A stretch of DNA of 64,000 bases from JBGAPH01 sp046349955 (GTDB taxonomy: Bacteria > Planctomycetota > Planctomycetia > Pirellulales > JBGAPH01): NCBI GenBank assembly GCA_046349955.1, contig JAXMBI010000007.1, forward strand, positions 62,001 through 126,000, given 5' to 3'. The position numbers were made by a program, and so were the translations under genes. Positions 17,723-26,218 of this stretch are shown piece by piece; positions within the stretch are counted from its first letter, which is position 1, and each line of letters begins with the position of its first letter. Under the pieces are notes generated by a model, which saw only the letters and a list, made by a program, of their open reading frames with translations, did not search any database and was not told where the DNA came from.

Positions 17723-18117
17723 GGAAATCCTCTCCTGCGTTGGGAGAGCCTTTGATGCAAAGGGCGGGGCGAGTTGTGGGCGGGGCCAGCCGGCGCGCCG
17801 TGGGAACGAGGCCAGCCGACGGTCGCTGACTCCTCGCCCCCCACTCGCGAGTGGGCTGGGCAACGAACTCTTATTTCCGCATTCGCCGCAGTCAAGAAAT
17901 AAATCCTGCAATGCCTGCGATGCGCCGAACCGCGCGCCTCGTGCGCGCGGTTCCGCCCGGCACAACGATGACGGTGCAGGGAATACCAGATGCGCGGAAC
18001 GCGCGGGCATTGCCCGAGGCCGCTGCGACTCGGCATTCCCGCGGTGCGGCGCTAGATCGAGCGGACACCGCACATGCCCGCACGCAGAATCCGCTCGCCC
18101 GCTCGCCTCGAACTGGC
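17723..18117. other. Intergenic region with a perfect 16-bp palindrome
   Basis: No gene is supported. CCCACTCGCGAGTGGG at 17840-17855 is a perfect palindrome, about 120 bases upstream of the chemotaxis receptor start, and could be an operator or a repeat fragment. Confidence 0.45.
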
Positions 18118-19131
18118 CTAGCGCTGCGGCTCGAGCAGCTTCAGCACGTCGACGTACACATACTCCCCGCGGTTGAGCTCTGCGAGTTTCTGCAGAAAGT
18201 TGCGCGGGCCGTAGGAAGGGCCGAATCCGAACTCGATCGTGTGGATCTGCGCCACGCCGGAGTTCAGCCGCTCGAGCTTGGCCAACTGCGCTTCGGAAAG
18301 CTGCGGGTGATCGGCGTCGGTGAGAAAGAAGATCACATCGGGGCCCATCCGCAGCGCCGCGGTGAGCGCTTCTTCGTGCCGCGTGGCGCCATCGGCCGAA
18401 ATCGAGCGGACATAGCGATCGGCCAATAGCCGCTGATCGTCGGTGCCGAAGACCAGGCGGCCCGTGCCGTCGAACAGCGACACGCGGTCGTTATAGAAAA
18501 TGATCTGAAACTGATTGGTCCGCTGCAGGTCGCGCAGGCTGCCGAGCAGTTGCGCTTTGGCCGCGGCGAGCGGCGCTCCATTGTGCAGCGACATGCTGGC
18601 CGAGCGGTCGAACACGTAGACGAACTTGTTCCCCTCGGCGTGAATGCCGAACACGCCCGTGCGCGTCTTCCCCAGAATCGAGGAGAGCGCCCGCGCGCCG
18701 CCGCGGCGGGCAGCCCCGGGAGGCGGCGCTGCGCCGCCCCCCTCGGGCATTGGCTCGAGGTCGAGCGAAGTGTCGCCGGGCGCCGCCGCCGGGAGTGGAA
18801 CGGCGGGCAACTCGAGTTTGGGAACAGCCGCCAGCGCGACCTCGGCGGGCGCCTCGCTCGGCTGCTGGCTGTCGCTGGCAGGCGTGTCGGAGAGGACCGT
18901 GACGTTCGCCTCGGCCCCGGCCAGCGTGTCGAGGGTCGCCTGCGAATCCTGGTCGCTGAAGGCAAGCGAAGTCGTTGTCGCCGCCAACGAGTCGCCGGGC
19001 AACTGGGGATAGCGCTCGAAGGTCAGCCCCAGGGCCACGAGCAGGGCCGCGTGAAACACGGCCGACGTCAGCCAGCTCGGCCAGAGAAAGCGGTCGCGGG
19101 GTTGCTCGCGTTGGATCCCAGGCAGACGCAT
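18118..19131 (-). CDS. Membrane-anchored von Willebrand factor A protein
   Basis: A 337-residue protein with a single membrane helix near the N-terminus (WLTSAVFHAALLVALGL, about 16-32), a long Ala/Pro-rich linker and a C-terminal vWA domain. The metal-binding DxSxS motif is present as DRSASMS at about residue 173-179, and FFLTDADHPQ gives the second acidic loop. The arrangement recalls planctomycete vWA proteins that work with AAA or TonB-like systems, but no such partner is adjacent. Start 19131 is chosen as the last ATG before the helix; frames run to 19302. Confidence 0.8.
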   Translation of the reverse strand: MRLPGIQREQPRDRFLWPSWLTSAVFHAALLVALGLTFERYPQLPGDSLAATTTSLAFSDQDSQATLDTLAGAEANVTVLSDTPASDSQQPSEAPAEVALAAVPKLELPAVPLPAAAPGDTSLDLEPMPEGGGAAPPPGAARRGGARALSSILGKTRTGVFGIHAEGNKFVYVFDRSASMSLHNGAPLAAAKAQLLGSLRDLQRTNQFQIIFYNDRVSLFDGTGRLVFGTDDQRLLADRYVRSISADGATRHEEALTAALRMGPDVIFFLTDADHPQLSEAQLAKLERLNSGVAQIHTIEFGFGPSYGPRNFLQKLAELNRGEYVYVDVLKLLEPQR

Positions 19132-19397
19132 GGCCGCACCGCTGACGAGGCCCGTAGGCACAGATCCCGGGCCACTATGGCTCCGCGAAAAAGGGGAGCA
19201 GGCGGAAGAAACCGCCTGCTGCATCCTAGGTTGCGGCGACCTAGGGGTCAACGCGGCGGCAATTTGGGCGGCGGGCAGGCGGGTTAGCCCTGATCCGGCC
19301 ACCTTTCTCGGCCGCCCATTTCTCGAACCGCGTAAAGAATGGCTAGACTAGAATCCGTCTTGCGTCCCAATGACTCGCGAAAAGAGGGCCTCACCCG

Positions 19398-21476
19398 ATG
19401 ACGAACCTGGTGGCCGCTGTCCTGCTGGCGATCTCCGCCGAGGCCGCCGTGTCGCACCCGGTGGTGATCAACGAGATCTACTACAACGCCCCCGACGACC
19501 GGGAGCGCGTGCAGTGGATCGAGTTGCACAACCAATCGGCGGCCGCGGTCGACGTCGCCGGCTGGACCATCGACGAAGGCAAGGTGCTCGCGCTGCCGGT
19601 TGGCGCCAGCATTCCGCCGCGCGGCTACCTGATCGTCGCCCTCGACGCCGACGAGTTCGCGGCGGCCTATCCCGACGCGCCGCCGCCCGCCGCGCTCCTT
19701 ACGCGGGCGCTCAAGCGGGGGGGCGAGAAGCTCGAGCTGCGCACGGCCACTGGCCAAGTGGTCGACCGCGCGCGATTCAAAGACGAGGCCCCTTGGCCCT
19801 CGAGCGCGGATGGGCGCTCGGCCTCCCTCGAACGGATCTGCCCGAACGCCCCCGGCGACCTGGCCGAGAACTGGGGCGGCTCGCCGCTGCCAGACCTTCC
19901 GCAACCTTCCGGCACGCCGGGCGCCAGGAACACTAACTACGCACAAACGCTACCGCCGGTCGTCGAGGTCCAACCGTTCGCGGCGATCGCGGCCCCTGCA
20001 CAGGCGCTCGCGATCAAGGCCCAAGTCCGCGGAGCGGCGAGCGACGTCGGGTTGCTCTATCGCACGGTCCGGCCCGACAACTCGAGCGACGAGGCCGTAT
20101 TGCCGATGCGCCGCGGCGACGACGGCGCGTGGGCCGCCGAGATTCCGCCGCAGCCTGCCGGCACGCTCGTGCGCTACCGCGTGCGGGCAGCGGGCGCCGA
20201 CGGGACGCTGCGGTTCGCGCCGGCCGAAAGCGATTTGCGGCCTGCGTTCTCGACCTACGTTCACGCCGCTTGGCAGCCGCTGCCGGTGTCGCGGGCGATT
20301 CTGCTCTTGAGCGAGGAAGACCGCGAAGGGGCGGAGGCCCAGCACGGCGGCGGGCGCCGCTGGTTCTTCGGCGGCCGCGACCAGGGGGAAACTCCGCGGG
20401 CGCCCTTGGGGCGCTCGGCGCTCGTCCACGTCGCCGCGAACTCGACCGAAGGCACGCTCTTCGACCACATCCATGCCATCCCGCGCACCCACCGGCCGGG
20501 CTCCGGCTTCATTCTGCACTTCCAGAAGGACCGCGCGTTCAACGGCCAAACGGCCGCGAGCTTGCTGTTCGAAGGGATCGAGCAGAGCCTGGTGGCCGAG
20601 TCGCTGGCCTACGATCTCTATCGCCGGGCGGGCAACGCCGCGCCCCTCACCGAGTTCATGCGGCTCACGGTCGACGGCCAGCCGCGGGGCACCCACCTGC
20701 TCATCGAGCGGCCCAACAAGGGCTTTCTGCGCCGCAACAAGATCGACCCCGGCGGCAACCTCTACAAGATCATCTGGTACGGCAACGGCCTGATCGGCAC
20801 GCACGAAAAGAAGACCAACGTGCAAGGGGGGCACGAGGACCTGGAGCACATCGTCGCCCGGCTCGACGAAACGGCCGGCGACCCGAATGCCCAGTGGGAG
20901 CTGATCCGCGCGGCGTTCGACGTCGACCAGGTGGCGACCCATTTCGCCGCGAACATGGTCCTTTCCCACTGGGACGGCTACTTCAACAACTATTTCGCCT
21001 ACCACGACACGAAGCGCGACAAGTGGGTGCTCTTCCCCTGGGATCACGACGGCGCTTGGGGGGGCGGCGAGCGCGACGGCCGCTACCCGCTGAGCGAGCT
21101 GCCGCTCGACTTCGGCACCGAGGCGGCGATTCCGCCTGGGGAGAGCCGCCCGATTCGCGGGCTTGGCTTCGGCGGCGGCAACGGCCCCCGCTGGTGGCGC
21201 CCCGGCGGTGTATTCTCGAATCCGCTGTTGGCCAACCCTCACTTCCGCAAAGTATTCCTCGCAAAGACCCGAGCGATCCTCGAACGGCAGTTCACGCCCG
21301 AGATCTATGATCCACTGATCGACGAGTTGACCGCGCGCCTTGCCGCCGAGGCCCCAGCCGACTCCGAGGGGGACTTTCCTTTCGACCGTTGGCAGATGGC
21401 GGGGACGGCCGAGGAGCTGAAGGCATTTGTGCGGGATCGGCGGGAGTTTTTGTTGGGGCAGGAGGAGCTGAGGTAG
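19398..21476 (+). CDS. Exported CotH-type protein with N-terminal lamin-tail domain
   Basis: A 692-residue protein. Seen: short signal peptide (about 1-18); lamin-tail domain starting VVINEIYYNAP and GYLIVALDAD (about 22-140); a beta-rich linker; and a CotH kinase-like domain from about 340, with FNGQTAASLLFEG, LLIERPNKGFLRRN and the conserved FPWDHDGAWGG near residue 545. CotH proteins are atypical kinases that phosphorylate surface proteins. GAGGG lies about 10 bases before the ATG. A cell-surface role is inferred. Confidence 0.88.
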   Translation: MTNLVAAVLLAISAEAAVSHPVVINEIYYNAPDDRERVQWIELHNQSAAAVDVAGWTIDEGKVLALPVGASIPPRGYLIVALDADEFAAAYPDAPPPAALLTRALKRGGEKLELRTATGQVVDRARFKDEAPWPSSADGRSASLERICPNAPGDLAENWGGSPLPDLPQPSGTPGARNTNYAQTLPPVVEVQPFAAIAAPAQALAIKAQVRGAASDVGLLYRTVRPDNSSDEAVLPMRRGDDGAWAAEIPPQPAGTLVRYRVRAAGADGTLRFAPAESDLRPAFSTYVHAAWQPLPVSRAILLLSEEDREGAEAQHGGGRRWFFGGRDQGETPRAPLGRSALVHVAANSTEGTLFDHIHAIPRTHRPGSGFILHFQKDRAFNGQTAASLLFEGIEQSLVAESLAYDLYRRAGNAAPLTEFMRLTVDGQPRGTHLLIERPNKGFLRRNKIDPGGNLYKIIWYGNGLIGTHEKKTNVQGGHEDLEHIVARLDETAGDPNAQWELIRAAFDVDQVATHFAANMVLSHWDGYFNNYFAYHDTKRDKWVLFPWDHDGAWGGGERDGRYPLSELPLDFGTEAAIPPGESRPIRGLGFGGGNGPRWWRPGGVFSNPLLANPHFRKVFLAKTRAILERQFTPEIYDPLIDELTARLAAEAPADSEGDFPFDRWQMAGTAEELKAFVRDRREFLLGQEELR

Positions 21477-21480
21477 CACC

Positions 21481-22038
21481 ATGTGCAGGTATGGCTTCAA
21501 GACCTACAAGAGCCACTGGGCGTGCTTCCGATGTCGCAAGGCCTTCAAGCAACCGCCGATTGAAGACTATTTCGCGGTCCGCGGGCAGGGCGCGGCGTAC
21601 GGTACGCTGAGCCGGCTCTGGAGCTTTCGAGAGGGGCTGGCTGCGGCGGAGGCTCGGCTCGGCGTCACGCTCGAAGAACTGCGCGACATCTATCACAACG
21701 CGGTGCGAGCTTGTCCCGAATGTCATGAGCCCATGGCCGATCTAGGGTTGGACTTCAAGGCGCCTCGGCAGTCAGACACGAAGGCCTGGCGGGCGATTGC
21801 TGGCATGTATCGCGTTGGGCACGTTTGGCACACCTGCGGTTGCGACGGCCCAGGCTTCATACCGCAATCGCCCGGAGCTCTGCGAGCATACCTGCTCGAG
21901 CGTCGTGCCACCTTCGAAGAGCATGCTGCCGTTGCGGCAAAGCAAGAGGAATCCACCGCTGAGGCAAGGGTCGAGGCAGCCGCGCACTGGGCGAGCCAGA
22001 TTCGCGGTATCGATCGCGAGCTCGCTGCGCTGAGCTAG
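21481..22038 (+). CDS. Zinc-ribbon-like protein of unknown function
   Basis: A 185-residue soluble protein with two CxxC pairs, CFRC near residue 15 and CPEC near 80, plus WHTCGCDGPG near 121, so it probably binds zinc. It starts five bases after the CotH stop with GAGG just upstream, which suggests co-transcription. MADLGLDF and KAWRAI recall a small widespread family of uncharacterised proteins, but I cannot name it. The C-terminal third is Ala/Glu-rich and helical. Confidence 0.75.
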   Translation: MCRYGFKTYKSHWACFRCRKAFKQPPIEDYFAVRGQGAAYGTLSRLWSFREGLAAAEARLGVTLEELRDIYHNAVRACPECHEPMADLGLDFKAPRQSDTKAWRAIAGMYRVGHVWHTCGCDGPGFIPQSPGALRAYLLERRATFEEHAAVAAKQEESTAEARVEAAAHWASQIRGIDRELAALS

Positions 22039-22111
22039 AGTGCCGTTTCACGCTTCCTCCCCCGCCGACCCTGGCGAATCTCACCTCCCCGCTCCCCTTC
22101 TCCGCTCTCGC

Positions 22112-23002
22112 ATGCACGCACGTCTGCTTCTCGATCCCCCGGCCGGCGGCGCTTGGAATATGGCGGTCGACGAGGCGCTGATCGACGCGGCCGCCGCCGA
22201 GGGCGCGCCGCTCGTGCTGCGGTTCTATGCCTGGACCCCGGCGACGCTCTCGCTCGGCTACTTTCAACAGGCGGCCGAGCGGATGCACCATCGGCCGAGC
22301 TTGCGCTGCCCCTTGGTCCGCCGGGCGAGCGGCGGCGGCGCGATCGTGCATGACCGCGAACTCACGTACTCCCTCGTCGTGCCGGCGGGGCATCGCTTGG
22401 CCCGCGAAACCGCGGGGCTCTATCGGGCATTGCACGGGGCGCTGGCCGAAGTGCTCGCGGAGTGGGGAGTGGTGGGGAAAATGTTTCGGTGCGGGGAATG
22501 TGAGGTGGAGGGGGATGCGGATGTGGATCAAGGTCACGCCCCTCACCCCAGCCCTCTCCCACAGGGAGAGGGAGCCCGCAGAGTCTCCCCTCTCCCTGTG
22601 GGAGAGGGGCCGGGGGTGAGGGACGGCGACGCAGCCAAGCCCGTCAACCCTCGAGCCACCCCGGATACCTTCCTCTGCTTCCAGCGCCGCGGCGAAGGAG
22701 ACCTCGTCGTCACCGGCGCCAAGATCGCCGGCAGCGCCCAGCGCCGCCGCCACGGCGCGGTCTTGCAGCACGGCAGCGTGCTGCTCGCCCGCAGCGAGGC
22801 GGCGCCCGAATTGCCAGGCTTGGCCGAGTTGGCTGACCAAACGATCGACGCCGACCAGTTGCGAGAGCGCTGGCTCGCGCGGCTGGCCGCTCAACTCGAG
22901 CTCGAGTTCGCGCCAAGCGCTTTGACCGACGCCGAGCGCGAGACGGCCGTCGAACTGCAGCGGGCCAAATACTCGGCCGCCGAGTGGACCTACCGCCGCT
23001 AA
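22112..23002 (+). CDS. Lipoate-protein ligase A/octanoyltransferase-like enzyme with in-frame repeat
   Basis: A 296-residue BPL/LplA-fold protein that would transfer octanoyl or lipoyl groups to carrier domains. Seen: WNMAVDEALI (about 12-21), TLSLGYFQ, VRRASGGGAIVHD with the substrate-binding loop, GAKIAGSAQRRRHG with the key lysine, and LQHGSVLL. Between about residues 143 and 171 a palindromic repeat is translated in frame as a Pro/Gly-rich loop (PLPQGEG then PLPVGEG). The insertion falls between the central strands and the GAK lysine block, a place where the family varies. Start at 22112 fits the family N-terminus; an earlier ATG at 22040 is less likely. Confidence 0.85.
   Translation: MHARLLLDPPAGGAWNMAVDEALIDAAAAEGAPLVLRFYAWTPATLSLGYFQQAAERMHHRPSLRCPLVRRASGGGAIVHDRELTYSLVVPAGHRLARETAGLYRALHGALAEVLAEWGVVGKMFRCGECEVEGDADVDQGHAPHPSPLPQGEGARRVSPLPVGEGPGVRDGDAAKPVNPRATPDTFLCFQRRGEGDLVVTGAKIAGSAQRRRHGAVLQHGSVLLARSEAAPELPGLAELADQTIDADQLRERWLARLAAQLELEFAPSALTDAERETAVELQRAKYSAAEWTYRR
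22541..22622. repeat. Dispersed palindromic repeat inside the lipoate ligase-like gene
   Basis: Two adjacent hairpins with arms CCCTCTCCC/GGGAGAGGG, enclosed by CCTCACCCC on the left and GGGGGTGAGGG on the right. The same core is found intergenically at 24401-24434. The translated product keeps the frame open. Confidence 0.8.
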
Positions 23003-23223
23003 GGACTCTCCGCGGGGCGCGCTGCATTACGAAACGGCAAGTTCTGCCGCGCGCGGCGCTCGCCAGCGTCGCTCAACAGCTCTGGCGACAATAAGATGCG
23101 CCATGCTGCGCTGGCCCACCGCCGAACTGTTGCATGTGCAGCAAAATCGGCAGCCGCAGGTAAAATCGAGGTTGCTGCGGACGAGCGACGCTCGTTCCAC
23201 GAACCGAACATGAGGCAACCACG

Positions 23224-24339
23224 ATGCGCTGCACTCTGAGTTTGATCGCCGTCTCCCTGGGCCTATTGACGCCGGCCGTTCTGCCGGCCGCCGGCTACGA
23301 CCTCACCAACCTTGTGGCCGATGAGTCGGGCAAGGCCCTCTTCACCGACACGAACTTGCAGAATGCCTGGGGCTTGGCCGCCGGCCCCACCTCGCCGCTG
23401 TGGGTCGCCAACAACGGAACCGGCACGAGCACCGTGTACAACGGCCAAGGCCAGGCCAGCTCGCTTGTCGTCACGATTCCTCCCGCCGCCGGCGGCAGCC
23501 CTCCCTCGGCCCCGACCGGCGTGGTCTTCAACGGCGGCGCGGGCTTCGAAACTGGGGCTGGTCAGCCGTCCCGCTTCCTGTTCGCTAGCGAAGACGGCGT
23601 CATCGCCGGCTGGAATCCGGCCAACGGAACGACGGCCGTGCGCATGGTCGACAACCCCGGCGCAATCTACAAAGGCATCGCCCTGGGCAACAACGGCAGC
23701 GGCGACCACCTTTACGCCACCGACTTCCACGGCGGCAAGATCGACGTCTTCGACGATTCCTTCAAAGCCGCCGCATTGGCGGGCAACTTCACCGACCCCA
23801 ACTTGCCGGCCGGCTTTGCCCCGTTCAACATTGCCGACCTGGGGGGCAAGCTCTACGTCACTTACGCAAAGCAAGACGCCGCAGCAGAAGACGACGTGGC
23901 GGGCCCCGGCCAGGGCATCCTCGATGTCTTCGATCTGAACGGCAACCTCGAGAAGCGCCTCGTCTCCACCGGTGACATGCTGAACGCTCCCTGGGGGCTC
24001 GCGCTCGCGCCGAACAACTTCGGCGAGTTCAGCGGCGCCCTGCTCGTCGGCAACTTCGGCGACGGCATGATCAACGCCTACGATCCCACGACGGGCAACT
24101 CCCTCGGCATGCTGCTCGACGGGACGAGCAATCCCATCATGATCGACGGGCTGTGGGCCCTGCAGTTCGGCAACGGCACGGCCGACCAGCCCACGAACAC
24201 GCTCTTCTTCACCGCCGGCCCCGGCGACGAAGCCCACGGGCTGCTGGGCAAGCTCTCTCCCGTGCCCGAGCCTGCCGCGTGGGCGCTCGGCGCCATGGCG
24301 CTCCTCGCGCTCGTCTGCCGCCGCCGCGGGGTGCGCTAG
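23224..24339 (+). CDS. TIGR03118-type PEP-CTERM protein
   Basis: A 371-residue exported protein. Seen: signal peptide (about 1-22); a beta-propeller-like body with NAWGLAAGP, SRFLFASEDGVIAGW, GNHGDH-like YATDFHGGKIDVFD and APWGLALAPNNFG blocks that match the TIGR03118 family; and a PEP-CTERM anchor VPEPA, hydrophobic helix and RRR tail. It is likely sorted to the surface by an exosortase. It stands alone after the lipoate ligase-like gene. Confidence 0.88.
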   Translation: MRCTLSLIAVSLGLLTPAVLPAAGYDLTNLVADESGKALFTDTNLQNAWGLAAGPTSPLWVANNGTGTSTVYNGQGQASSLVVTIPPAAGGSPPSAPTGVVFNGGAGFETGAGQPSRFLFASEDGVIAGWNPANGTTAVRMVDNPGAIYKGIALGNNGSGDHLYATDFHGGKIDVFDDSFKAAALAGNFTDPNLPAGFAPFNIADLGGKLYVTYAKQDAAAEDDVAGPGQGILDVFDLNGNLEKRLVSTGDMLNAPWGLALAPNNFGEFSGALLVGNFGDGMINAYDPTTGNSLGMLLDGTSNPIMIDGLWALQFGNGTADQPTNTLFFTAGPGDEAHGLLGKLSPVPEPAAWALGAMALLALVCRRRGVR

Positions 24340-24400
24340 CCAGCGCCGTCCCAAGTCGCTCTGCGCGTCGGGCCGCCGAAGCGCGGCTTCCCTCCCGACT

Positions 24401-24434
24401 CCCTCTCCCCGTGGGAGAGGGCCGGGGTGAGGGG
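24401..24434. repeat. Dispersed palindromic repeat, intergenic copy
   Basis: CCCTCTCCCC and GGGAGAGGG arms around GT, followed by GGGGTGAGGGG. Same family as the repeat at 22541-22622 inside a gene. Confidence 0.75.
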
Positions 24435-24565
24435 CCTCAACTGCGCGTTGGTAAGCACGAGCGCGGTTCTCTTGCACCTCCTGTGCGAGCGGGCCACGTT
24501 TCAACGCATGCCAACCCACTCGCTCGAGACTTATCTGATTGATTGTCGCAACCGCCGTGGCATGG

Positions 24566-24682
24566 GCGCCCACCACGCCTGAGACGAGCCTCTATTCGCC
24601 GCTCGAAGACTTGCTCTCCGCGGCGGGCGCCAAGCTCGAGCCGCGCGTCCATTGCTTCATGAACTTGAAGAATCGGGGCCCC
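24566..24682 (+). pseudogene. Possible relic of an N6-adenine DNA methylase/type ISP enzyme
   Basis: One frame reads PETSLYSPLEDLLSAAG then KLEPRVHCFMNLKNRG, which resembles the N-terminal domain of large restriction-modification methylases (recalled family pattern with LNLKNRGAG). A shifted frame continues GQAPARGV as in that family. Only about 40 residues remain and no start is left. It is weak evidence, offered as a gene relic. Confidence 0.3.
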
Positions 24683-24732
24683 GCGGCGCCGAGGCTCCGC
24701 GGGCAGGCCAAGCCCCGGCCCGTGGCGTCATG

Positions 24733-25575
24733 TTACCCGATCTTTCGCTTGAGCTCCGTCAGCAACCCAATCGCGTGCCCGATCTCGGCCTTCTGCCGCG
24801 CGGGTTCTTGCGGAATCTCGCGCTCCACGGTCAGCGGGCCCGTGTAGCCGATCTTGGCGAGCGTGCGGAGGTAGGTCTCCATGCCGACGTCCCCTTCGCC
24901 GAGCGGCACTTCCGTGCCCCATTCCTGGCCGGGGCGGGCGGCCCAGCGGCCGTCTTTGCAGTGAACGCTGCGAACGTACTTGCCCACCTTCTCGAGCGCC
25001 TCGATCGGGTTGCCCGTGCCGTAGAGGATCATGTTGGCCGGGTCGAAGTTGATGAACAGGTTGTCGCGCTGCACGTCCTGGATAAACTGCAGCAGGGCGT
25101 CGGCCGTCTCCTGTCCCGTTTCCAGATGGACGCTCTGGCCATTCTTCTTGCAGTGATCGCAGAGGTCGCGCGTCACCGCCAGCACGTCTTTGTAGAGCGG
25201 GGCCTGGGCGTCGTGCGGCACGAAGCCGAGGTGCAGGCCGACGGCGCTCACGTGCAAAAGCTTCGCGAAATCGGCGATCTCCTTCATCTCTTGCGTCCGC
25301 GCCGCCCGCGTCTCGGGCGGCACCAGCCCCACGGTGCGCGTCACCGTGGGGATATCGGCGTAGCTTTCTCCCTCGAAGCCGCCGAAGACCACCGTGATCG
25401 TCAGGCCGAACTCCCGCAGCCGCTCGAGGAACTCGCGGGCCCGCTCCGGGGTGCGGCTCGCCTTGGCGGGTGCGTGAAGCTGAATCGTCGGCACGCCCAA
25501 ATCGCGGGCAACCGCCAACTGCACTCCCAACCCGGCGTCGATGCTGGCGAAGACTCCCAGGGGCCACTTTTCCAT
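24733..25575 (-). CDS. Sugar phosphate isomerase/epimerase-like TIM barrel
   Basis: A 280-residue protein of the xylose isomerase-like TIM-barrel family. Seen: candidate metal ligands in HLETGQE, FDPANM, HCKDG and VEREIP, spaced as in the family. These enzymes isomerise or epimerise sugars using a divalent metal; the substrate here is unknown. Start at 25575 places the first strand (LGVFASIDAG) correctly. The gene lies 133 bases downstream of a cupin gene on the same strand, and such pairs often act in inositol or sugar-acid breakdown (inferred). Confidence 0.85.
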   Translation of the reverse strand: MEKWPLGVFASIDAGLGVQLAVARDLGVPTIQLHAPAKASRTPERAREFLERLREFGLTITVVFGGFEGESYADIPTVTRTVGLVPPETRAARTQEMKEIADFAKLLHVSAVGLHLGFVPHDAQAPLYKDVLAVTRDLCDHCKKNGQSVHLETGQETADALLQFIQDVQRDNLFINFDPANMILYGTGNPIEALEKVGKYVRSVHCKDGRWAARPGQEWGTEVPLGEGDVGMETYLRTLAKIGYTGPLTVEREIPQEPARQKAEIGHAIGLLTELKRKIG

Positions 25576-25708
25576 GGAACAAACTCTGCTTTCGTAAAGG
25601 AAACCGGCCGGGTGCGCCGGAGGGGGAGCGGGGGCGACAGGCAAACCGCGATTGTGGCCGATCGTGCGGCGCGAGAAAAGGGCCGGGGCGGCACGACGGC
25701 GCTTGCGC

Positions 25709-26086
25709 TCAGCGATACTCTTCGCGGATCGGATAGAACACGTCGACCGCGCGGACGAACTCGTCGAGGGCGACCACCTTGTGCGGCACGTCGCCGGGGA
25801 TTCGCCAGATTTGCCCGACGCCGACGATCTGCGTTTCGCCGCCGATCGTGAACTCGGCCCGCCCCAGAACCATGGTGCCCACCTGCTCGTGCGGATGACT
25901 GTGCAGCGGGATCACCGCGCCCGGCTGCATTTCGACGATCGACACGGTCATCCGCTCGCCGCAAGTCGTGTACATTTCGACCCCCTCGAAGGGCTGCATC
26001 CTCCGGCACTTCGACTTGTCGATGATGATCTCGGCGGGGTTCACGCGTGGGGGCTCCAGGCAGGTGGCGGGCGGGTTGGGCTGCAA
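25709..26086 (-). CDS. Single-domain cupin protein
   Basis: A 125-residue beta-barrel protein. Seen: the cupin metal motif PLHSHPHEQVGTMVLG followed by GEAEFTIGGE-like sequence and GDVPHKVVAL as the second motif. It probably binds a metal and either isomerises a sugar or senses a ligand. The frame starts with TTG at 26086; a GTG at 26044 is an alternative start. It precedes the TIM-barrel isomerase and diverges from the phosphoglycerate mutase. Confidence 0.82.
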   Translation of the reverse strand: MQPNPPATCLEPPRVNPAEIIIDKSKCRRMQPFEGVEMYTTCGERMTVSIVEMQPGAVIPLHSHPHEQVGTMVLGRAEFTIGGETQIVGVGQIWRIPGDVPHKVVALDEFVRAVDVFYPIREEYR

Positions 26087-26218
26087 GGCCCCGATCGTAA
26101 CACATTCGGCGACACTGCGCCGCCGAGGTGTCGAGGATCGCGCCGCTTTGCCTGCCGGCCCGTTTCTGCTACCACAATGGGGATTAAGCGATCTCCTCGA
26201 ACCGTGCAGAAAAGGCCC

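Noticed and set aside
15875..17755. 626-codon plus-strand frame opposite the chemotaxis receptor
   Set aside because: His/Asp/Leu-rich shadow of a clearly conserved MCP gene.
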